This document shows positions 14,326-19,115 of a DNA stretch of 19,115 nt, one piece after another. This DNA comes from Pseudomonadota bacterium (GTDB lineage: Bacteria > Myxococcota_A > Polyangia > Polyangiales > Polyangiaceae). The notes under the pieces were generated by a model that saw nothing but the letters and a program-made list of their open reading frames with translations, made no database searches and was not told the origin of the DNA. The translations under genes were made by a program, and so were the position numbers. Numbering within the stretch: position 1 is the first letter of the stretch; the number at the start of each line of letters is the position of its first letter. The stretch spans positions 1-19,115 of the forward strand of contig JAEYYX010000073.1 in assembly GCA_023428245.1 (NCBI GenBank). Reading direction: 5' to 3'.

Positions 14326-14964
14326 ATGGATCTCATCAATATTGAAGGCCTTGAGCTCAGGTGCATCGTGGGCCTCAGGTCCCACGAGCGTCACCGGGAA
14401 CAGCCTCTCCGTGCCGATATTTGGCTTGGCCTCGACCTTTCGGCGGCTGCGCGTAGTGGTCGGATCTCCGACACCGCTGACTACGGCAAGGTGGCCGACG
14501 CGGTCGCTTCTCTGCTCCGCTTCCGTGAGTACAGGTTGCTCGAGGTAGCGGCCGAGGAAACTGCGGCGTTTCTCTTCGCCGGGTATTCGTTCATCAAGTT
14601 CGTGCGCATCCGGCTCCAGAAACCTGAGGCCCTGGCGGGGCGCGCTCGGACTGCGGCGGTTGAGATCGAAAGGACCCGCGGCGCGTTCGGTGCTGTCGAG
14701 GCAGCCATGCCGTTCGGATCGCGGGTCGAACTGCTGCGGACAGGAGAAGCGACGATCGAGCTGCTCGGGATCCGACCCGGCGGTGAGGTCGATCTGGTAG
14801 CCGATTCGCCGCACCTCGACTGGATCCCCGGGGAGACATCGGCGGAGACTTGGACCCCAGTGATCCGTGAGGCCGGCGAGTCGTTCCGAGTCGTCGCACG
14901 TCCTGACGAAAGCATGACGATCGCGCGATGTTTGCGTCACGAACTCACCCGACAGGGATCGTGA
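14326..14964 (+). CDS. folB: FolB-type dihydroneopterin aldolase with extra C-terminal domain
   Basis: Residues 1-~117 match dihydroneopterin aldolase, which splits 7,8-dihydroneopterin to 6-hydroxymethyl-dihydropterin plus glycolaldehyde in folate synthesis. Visible motifs are IEGLELRCIVGLRSHER (substrate-loop Glu at residue 21), ISDTADYGKVADAV (48-60), LLEVAAEETAAFL (E73) and IRLQKPEAL with the expected catalytic Lys at residue 99. Ordinary FolB is about 120 aa. Here ~95 residues follow, with short strands (RVELLRTGEATIELLGI, RPGGEVDL) that vaguely recall a cupin lacking its metal-binding His residues. The ATG at 14326 has GAGAGG seven bases upstream. It leads a run of plus-strand genes. 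Confidence 0.85.
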   Translation: MDLINIEGLELRCIVGLRSHERHREQPLRADIWLGLDLSAAARSGRISDTADYGKVADAVASLLRFREYRLLEVAAEETAAFLFAGYSFIKFVRIRLQKPEALAGRARTAAVEIERTRGAFGAVEAAMPFGSRVELLRTGEATIELLGIRPGGEVDLVADSPHLDWIPGETSAETWTPVIREAGESFRVVARPDESMTIARCLRHELTRQGS

Positions 14965-15078
14965 GCACTCTGTAGATCCCGCTGGCGCTTTTTATCTTCC
15001 CTTCTCGATCTTGATGGAGTACCGAACGCTCTATCGCGAAGCTAAGAACGCGGGGATTCGAAGGCGACGGAGGCGGTT

Positions 15079-15489
15079 CTGGGAAACTCATCAGAAACAA
15101 AGCGTTGGACGCTGCTCCCGCCCCGTGATGAGAAGCGTCGTAAGCGCGAGGCCACTCGCTTCGAGATCTTTCGAATTCCGGCTCTGCGCGTGCCCGAGCT
15201 CGACCCGACCTCCGGCGCGCTCGACCCCGAGGACCGTGAGCTCTCGGAGCTGGCCGCCGGTCCCGAGTCCCGCGTGACCGATCGGGTGCCTGTAAGCGGG
15301 ATCGAGCCGAGTTCCCTCGAGCTTGAGCTCGACTCAGCGTTTCCGACGCTGCCGGCCCCCTCGAGCGCAGTCATGGCAGAATATTCTGTCACCGAGCGAG
15401 CCCCGCCCCCGTGGCGCCATGGGTCTGAGGAAGAGATCGACACCTGGGGGCCGGAAGAGTGGATCGACGAGGACCCGTCGGACGTGTAG
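15079..15489 (+). CDS. small acidic-tailed hypothetical protein (start uncertain, possible frameshift)
   Basis: I do not recognise the family. The frame downstream of 15046 reads as real protein: KRWTLLPPRDEKRRKREAT, then FEIFRIPALRVPELDP, then an acidic tail ending EEWIDEDPSDV. The only classical start in frame is GTG at 15190, which would remove the well-formed basic part. A CTG at 15079 has GGAGG five bases upstream and gives 136 aa, which I use here. A third model is an original ATG at 15014 (MEYRTLYREAKNAG) in the neighbouring frame; adding one G to the GGGG tract at 15052-15055 would join it in phase to give about 158 aa. The gene ends 22 bases before the secreted-protein gene and probably belongs to the same transcript. 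Confidence 0.5.
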   Translation: MGNSSETKRWTLLPPRDEKRRKREATRFEIFRIPALRVPELDPTSGALDPEDRELSELAAGPESRVTDRVPVSGIEPSSLELELDSAFPTLPAPSSAVMAEYSVTERAPPPWRHGSEEEIDTWGPEEWIDEDPSDV

Positions 15490-15511
15490 CCTCCCGCGCC
15501 CGGAGGTTTTC

Positions 15512-16330
15512 ATGCATCGACTGTTCGCACGTCTTTCTCTCAAGCTCCCGCTTGTTCTGGCGGTCCTGACGATCGTCTCTCTCTCAACCTGGTCGAGCAT
15601 CGCCTCGGCAGCGGGACGTGTCGTCTGGAAGCAGACGACGATCGAAGAGAAGGGCGGCGATGGCGAGGGAGAGAAGGGCTATTGGCGCCTCGACCTCGAG
15701 GTGCACCTCTCGCGCGCTCCTGACGTCGCTTATTACCCTGTCCGCTTCGAGTTCCAGCCGACCGCCTACTACGAGCGCGCGCTCGTCGATGGCCGTGAAG
15801 GACCTCAGGAGATCACCACTCAGCTCTCGGGCCAGCAGTCGCTCATTGAGAGCCAAGATCTCGGCTTCATGGATCCTGGTTCCGGCAAGACGCAGTCGCG
15901 AACCCGCTTTACCTTCAAGGTCACCCGCGGCCACGGTTACGTCGCTGGCGAGTACAAAGTAACGCTGCGCGACGCCGCGACGGGCTCGGTGATTGGCGTC
16001 CCGACCACCCTCAAGTTCAAGGGTCAGAACAAAATCGTCGATCGCCGTTCGATGGTGTTCCAGGCCAGCGACACGAAGAAAAAGAAGAAGGCGGCTGAGC
16101 CGGAGAGCGCTCCTGCGCCCGCAGCGGAGGAAGAGGAAGAGGACTACACGCCGGCTCCGCGTGACGAGAGCTCGGAAGGCAATGAGCCGCCGCCCGTCGA
16201 GGGACGTCCTGGTGGCGGTTGTAGCGTCGGACCTCAGGGAGCGACCGGGGGCGCCGCGCTGGGCCTGTTCGGGCTGCTCATGATCGCAGGGCTCGCGAGC
16301 CGAGCCGCCCGCCGCTCAAGGATCGGATGA
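15512..16330 (+). CDS. secreted protein with MYXO-CTERM-like C-terminal sorting signal
   Basis: A 272-aa exported protein of unknown function. The ATG at 15512 is fixed by GGAGG five bases upstream and by the signal peptide that follows (hydrophobic LPLVLAVLTIVSL, cleavage after SIASA, about residue 33). Residues ~34-185 form a beta-rich domain (WRLDLEVHLSRA, PVRFEFQPTAYYERALV, GEYKVTLRDAATG). A charged linker follows: poly-Lys, Pro/Ala, a Glu run, then Pro-rich sequence. The C-terminus is tripartite: GGGCSVGP, a hydrophobic helix (GLFGLLMIAGLA) and an Arg cluster (RAARRSR), as in MYXO-CTERM proteins that are sorted to the myxobacterial surface after cleavage near the Cys. Its stop overlaps the TraB-family start (ATGA), so the two are translated together. 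Confidence 0.82.
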   Translation: MHRLFARLSLKLPLVLAVLTIVSLSTWSSIASAAGRVVWKQTTIEEKGGDGEGEKGYWRLDLEVHLSRAPDVAYYPVRFEFQPTAYYERALVDGREGPQEITTQLSGQQSLIESQDLGFMDPGSGKTQSRTRFTFKVTRGHGYVAGEYKVTLRDAATGSVIGVPTTLKFKGQNKIVDRRSMVFQASDTKKKKKAAEPESAPAPAAEEEEEDYTPAPRDESSEGNEPPPVEGRPGGGCSVGPQGATGGAALGLFGLLMIAGLASRAARRSRIG

Positions 16331-17487
16331 ACGAAGTCGGACATGTCACCGAGCTCCGTTACGGTGACAAAGAAATCTACCTGATCGGTACCGCCCACGT
16401 CTCCCAGAAGAGCGTGGAGGAAGTCGAGAGGGTCATCCAGGAAATTAGGCCGGATACGGTGTGCGTGGAGCTCGACGAGCAGCGCCACCGTATGCTCGTC
16501 GATCAGGACGCCTGGAAGAAGCTCGATATTTTCCAGGTCATCCGCCAAAAGCGCGTCCTATTCCTCTTGAGCAGTCTCGCGCTCGGCGCCTACCAGCGGA
16601 AACTCGGGGAGAAGCTCGGGGTTCGGCCGGGCGCGGAACTTCTCGCGGCCGTCAAGACTGCGGAGGCCGTCGGGGCGCATGTCGTGCTCGCGGATCGCGA
16701 TATTCAGGCGACTCTGAAGCGGACCTGGGCGAACCTAGGGTTCTGGGACCGGGTGAACATCACCGGTGGGCTCGTGGCTGCGCCCTTTGAGACCGAAGAG
16801 ATCGACGCGGAGAAGATCGAAGCTCTCAAAGATCAGGACACGATCGGTGAGATGCTCAAACAGGTCGCCGCTGAGCTCCCGAAGATCAAGACCCCGCTCA
16901 TCGACGAGCGCGACTCCTATCTCATCTCGTCGATCCGGGAAGCTCCCGGGAAGAAGATCGTCGGCGTCGTCGGCGCAGCCCACGTCGAAGGCATGGTGCG
17001 CGCTCTCGACAAGCCCGTCGATCGGGCGGAGCTCGCGACCATTCCGCCGCCCTCTCCCTGGACCCGCATTCTCGCCTGGGTCATCCCCGTTCTCATGCTC
17101 CTGGCCTTCTACAAGGGCTACCAGGACCACGCCGGACAGCGGCTCGAGGAGATGCTTCTGGCCTGGGCGATTCCGACGGGCGCCCTCGCTGGCGCCTTTA
17201 CCGTCGCGGCCCTCGGTCATCCGATCACGATCGTCACAGCTTGTGTCGTCGCGCCGATCACGACGCTCCATCCAGCGATCGGCGCCGGCATGATCACGGG
17301 CCTCGTGGAGGCCTGGGTGCGAAAACCGACTGTAGAGGACTGTGAGAAGGTCGCCGAGGCCGTCAGCAGCATTCGCAGCGCCTATTCGAATCGCGTCACG
17401 CGGGTCCTGATCGTCAGTGTCCTTTCGTCGATCGGTGCGGCGCTCGGCGCCTGGGTCGGTGCGACGTGGGTTGTCTCCTTGCTCTGA
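16327..17487 (+). CDS. TraB/PrgY-family membrane protein
   Basis: A 386-aa member of the TraB/PrgY family, related to the TIKI/EreA-type fold; the bacterial prototype limits sex-pheromone activity in enterococci, and a protease or peptide-binding role is suspected. The N-terminal soluble domain carries the hallmark YLIGTAHVS (GTAHVS 21-26), VCVELDEQRHRML (about 45-57), and GVVGAAHVEGM (213-223), holding conserved His and Glu residues. Four hydrophobic segments follow, at roughly 243-262, 276-298, 303-330 and 364-386, with WVIPVLMLLAFYKG and GAGMITGLVEAWVRKP typical of the archaeal/bacterial branch. Length is normal. The ATG overlaps the stop of the sorting-signal protein and the next gene starts 3 bases after its stop. 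This is a close operon, which could reflect processing of the secreted partner (speculative). Confidence 0.9.
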   Translation: MNEVGHVTELRYGDKEIYLIGTAHVSQKSVEEVERVIQEIRPDTVCVELDEQRHRMLVDQDAWKKLDIFQVIRQKRVLFLLSSLALGAYQRKLGEKLGVRPGAELLAAVKTAEAVGAHVVLADRDIQATLKRTWANLGFWDRVNITGGLVAAPFETEEIDAEKIEALKDQDTIGEMLKQVAAELPKIKTPLIDERDSYLISSIREAPGKKIVGVVGAAHVEGMVRALDKPVDRAELATIPPPSPWTRILAWVIPVLMLLAFYKGYQDHAGQRLEEMLLAWAIPTGALAGAFTVAALGHPITIVTACVVAPITTLHPAIGAGMITGLVEAWVRKPTVEDCEKVAEAVSSIRSAYSNRVTRVLIVSVLSSIGAALGAWVGATWVVSLL

Positions 17488-17490
17488 GAA

Positions 17491-18006
17491 ATGCTCGAGC
17501 TGATCGACAAGGTAAGCCTCCTCGATGAGGTTCGGGCGCGGCTCGCAGAACAACTCGAGCGCCTGACGCAAGCCCAGAGAAACACCCAGGCCGGCGTCGT
17601 CCATGAGGACAACCGCGCCGAGGGGGACAAGGACATGCGCTCGACGGAGGCTTCCTATGTCGCTCGAGGGCAGGCGGCGCGCGTCGTCGAACTGCACGAG
17701 GAGGTTCGGCTCATGTCCTTGGTTCGGCCGAAGCGCTTCGAGGACCGAGATCCCATTGCTTGGGGCGCGCTCTTCACGCTCGAAGACGAGAGCGGTGCCC
17801 TCTCCTATCACCTGCTCATGCCCGGCGGCGCCGGACTCAGCCTGCGTGTGCCGCTCGGCGCGCCTGCCGCACACGAAGTCACAGTGACCCTCGTGAGCGC
17901 TCGTTCGCCGCTCGGCCAGGCGCTCCTTGGTCTCCTGGTTGGCGACACTGTCAGCCTCGACGCAGAGACGGGGAGCCGCGAGTGGAGTTTGATCGAAATC
18001 GCCTGA
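17491..18006 (+). CDS. GreA/GreB-family-like transcription factor
   Basis: A 171-aa protein with the two-part layout of Gre factors, which rescue backtracked RNA polymerase by inserting a coiled coil into the secondary channel. Residues ~1-80 form a helical hairpin (LLDEVRARLAEQLERLTQA, then HEDNRAEGDKDMRSTEASYV, then ARVVELHEEVRLM), whose turn is acidic as in Gre tips. The C-terminal ~90 residues form the FKBP-like domain, ending in the Gre-like signature VTLVSARSPLGQALLGLLVGD, then a final strand (WSLIEI). The HE(D/E)xRAE...EASY signature is what I recall from a small Gre-like subfamily in proteobacteria, so it may be a paralogue rather than true GreA. It lies 3 bases after the TraB-family stop. 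Confidence 0.78.
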   Translation: MLELIDKVSLLDEVRARLAEQLERLTQAQRNTQAGVVHEDNRAEGDKDMRSTEASYVARGQAARVVELHEEVRLMSLVRPKRFEDRDPIAWGALFTLEDESGALSYHLLMPGGAGLSLRVPLGAPAAHEVTVTLVSARSPLGQALLGLLVGDTVSLDAETGSREWSLIEIA

Positions 18007-18065
18007 ACCTTTTTTGGCCCCGGTCCAGCCCCCCATCCTGACTTTTCAACGGAGCAAGATGGACT

Positions 18066-18539
18066 CTAGAAAGCGCCGCGTGGTGGCGCTTGGTCGAGCG
18101 CTTCGAGCTGATCTGCATCCAGGAGGTCTTGGGGGCGGCCCGACGCTCGCTTTTGCGCGATGAGCTCGGTTTTGCCCACACAGACGACGGGCTGACCCGA
18201 GACTTGGAACACTCGACGGGTCGAGTATGCGCGGTTGAAGTCTCCGCCCGGTACGTTCTTCATGAGATCGATGCGCGCGGGAGGATGGCCCATCCATACG
18301 ACGTCGAGGCCGCGCGCTGCTCTGAGGGCCTCGATGGTTCCTGGAGGAGCGCCAAAGGCAGTCAGTGCGAGGGCGGCGCGCCGGAGATTCTCGGGGCTGT
18401 CACGTAGCCAAAGATCGGCGTCTTTCGTGAAGCGAGGTACGCCATGAAGAGCTACGGCCTGACCACCCACGAGGAGGTATTCAACCTTCTCGTCGGCGAA
18501 TTCCGAAAGCAGATCGATCAAGTCTGAGGGGAGGTCCAT
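18066..18539 (-). CDS. nucleotidyltransferase-fold protein (DUF6036/AbiEii-like)
   Basis: A 157-aa protein of the minimal nucleotidyltransferase superfamily. The ATG at 18539 is preferred because the protein then opens with the usual helix (MDLPSDLIDLLSEFADEKVE) leading into YLLVGGQAVALHG (GG at 25-26) and TKDADLWL, whose D40-x-D42 supplies the metal-binding acids. Downstream are DVVWMGHPPARIDLMKNVPG, VVCVGKTELIAQKRASG, and RPQDLLDADQLEAL, which resembles the 'R-x-K-D-x-x-D' end of these families. Such proteins are often halves of toxin-antitoxin or phage-defence pairs. Its 5' end overlaps the 76-aa gene by 59 nt in another frame, consistent with a two-gene module. No strong ribosome-binding site is visible, so coupling to the upstream gene is likely. 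Confidence 0.82.
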   Translation of the reverse strand: MDLPSDLIDLLSEFADEKVEYLLVGGQAVALHGVPRFTKDADLWLRDSPENLRRAALALTAFGAPPGTIEALRAARGLDVVWMGHPPARIDLMKNVPGGDFNRAYSTRRVFQVSGQPVVCVGKTELIAQKRASGRPQDLLDADQLEALDQAPPRGAF

Positions 18540-18711
18540 CGGGATGCTCGAGGGCCCACCAATCTTGGGCCATTTGCCAAACGGCAGCGAGACGCGCTTC
18601 CGCGCTCGCCTCACGCCAGAACTGGCGGTCCAGAGAACTCACCTGAACGCCAGTGGCGAGCGCGCTCGACCAGGTCGCGCGCCGCGCCTCGGCTCTCTCT
18701 TGGCGAGTCAT
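18481..18711 (-). CDS. small partner protein of the nucleotidyltransferase (antitoxin-like)
   Basis: A 76-aa helical protein starting ATG at 18711. Its motif SSLDRQFWREASAEARLAAVW followed by QMAQDWWAL resembles the 'D-x-x-FW-x-x-x-S/T-P-E-x-R' small proteins that commonly sit directly upstream of nucleotidyltransferase genes. It has no signal peptide or membrane segment. It overlaps the nucleotidyltransferase start by 59 nt, which supports joint translation. Toxin and antitoxin roles cannot be assigned from sequence. Confidence 0.68.
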   Translation of the reverse strand: MTRQERAEARRATWSSALATGVQVSSLDRQFWREASAEARLAAVWQMAQDWWALEHPDGPPLRLDRSAFGIRRREG

Positions 18712-18958
18712 TCGTCCAACTTAGCATGGCTTCCGCAATTGCTGAGAGTACCCCGCTCTTTTGGGGCCGAGCCCTTATCCTCCGGGCCGAGCGGCCTCGG
18801 GGCAATGGGGCGCCCTTCAGCGTCGGAACCGCGTAGGTGTGGACGTTGGCGCTGACGGGAAGGGCTAAGGATGGAACCTGGGCCGCTGAATGAACTGGTG
18901 TGCTCAGGCTTCGCCGGTGATCAGCCTCCCGGCGCGGACGGGCAGTCGAGGAAGGCGC

Positions 18959-19115
18959 TTACCAAGTGACCTCGCAGTCCTCGGCATGGATGGAAAATTT
19001 CTTCGGCTCGAGGGAGACCGGGAGCGGGGACCAATCGTCGCCGCGATCGATGCTGAGTCCTTCAGGGCAATCGACGAGCATGGTGACGGCCGATCCGACC
19101 TCGACCGCAGTGCCG
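18959..19115 (-). CDS. 3' end of a gene running off the window (unknown protein)
   Basis: The last 51 codons of a minus-strand gene, ending TAA at 18961-18959. The visible C-terminus contains VGSAVTMLVDCPEGLSIDRG, WSPLPVSLEP and a final FSIHAEDCEVTW, with G/C-ending codons throughout, so it looks genuinely coding. The alternating strands and two Cys suggest a beta-rich, perhaps exported, protein. There is too little for a family call. Confidence 0.55.
   Translation of the reverse strand, partial: GTAVEVGSAVTMLVDCPEGLSIDRGDDWSPLPVSLEPKKFSIHAEDCEVTW

Noticed and set aside
13434..14366. 310-codon minus-strand open frame overlapping the Cys-rich lipoprotein
   Set aside because: It is an out-of-frame shadow made of Ala/Pro/Arg. 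The alternative frame has a signal peptide and repeated Cys modules.
16735..18036. 433-codon minus-strand open frame
   Set aside because: It is antisense to the TraB-family and Gre-like genes, both of which carry clear family motifs. The translation is Arg/Asp/Gly-rich with no hydrophobic core.

Overview
The window looks like a piece of a high-GC Myxococcota (myxobacterial, probably Polyangia-type) chromosome. The evidence is indirect but consistent: G/C-ending codons, four secreted lipoproteins with long Gly/Ser/Asp linkers after the lipobox, a cysteine-rich repeat lipoprotein of a kind common in this group, a MYXO-CTERM-like C-terminal sorting signal, and an ECF sigma / FecR-TPR / outer-membrane gene set. 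No tRNA, rRNA or CRISPR array was recognised.

Left edge (1-2600) is accessory. An IS3-family insertion sequence (about 8-1661, minus strand, orfA and orfB joined by a GTGA overlap) has recognisable imperfect terminal inverted repeats but no clear target duplication. It is followed by a less GC-rich stretch with one orphan gene (1861-2370). That gene runs head-on into the 5' stub of a truncated gene (about 2390-2599, minus).

Region 2.7-10 kb is almost entirely on the minus strand and dominated by cell-envelope proteins. It holds a DUF421/YetF-type membrane protein, a Gly-rich lipoprotein, a small Cys/His protein (131 aa), a secreted Pro/Ala-rich membrane or outer-membrane protein, an Asp/Gly-rich lipoprotein, and a von Willebrand factor A (VWA) lipoprotein with an intact MIDAS site. 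Gaps of about 400-540 bases between some of these genes hold no supportable gene. One 33-codon reading frame overlapping an upstream stop resembles a methyltransferase fragment.

Region 10.2-13 kb (plus strand) is a tight operon: ECF-like sigma factor, then a single-pass FecR-domain anti-sigma-like protein with a repeat-rich periplasmic C-terminus (ATGA overlap), then a signal-peptide protein with a barrel-like C-terminal half whose most likely start lies 121 nt inside the previous gene. This is probably an envelope-signalling module. A Cys-rich lipoprotein gene faces it convergently (13096-14190, minus).

Region 14.3-18.0 kb (plus strand) is a co-directional run: a FolB-type dihydroneopterin aldolase with an extra C-terminal domain, a small acidic protein with an uncertain or frameshifted start, a secreted MYXO-CTERM-like protein, a TraB/PrgY-family membrane protein (ATGA overlap), and a Gre-family-like elongation factor (3 nt gap). 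The last part (minus strand) carries an overlapping pair (76-aa protein plus nucleotidyltransferase, toxin-antitoxin-like) and the 3' end of a gene running off the window.

I did not find a single clearly unprecedented system. The best leads are the sigma/FecR-TPR/barrel operon, the FolB fusion, the frameshifted gene beside the sorting-signal/TraB pair, the small Cys/His protein, and the truncated gene beside the IS.
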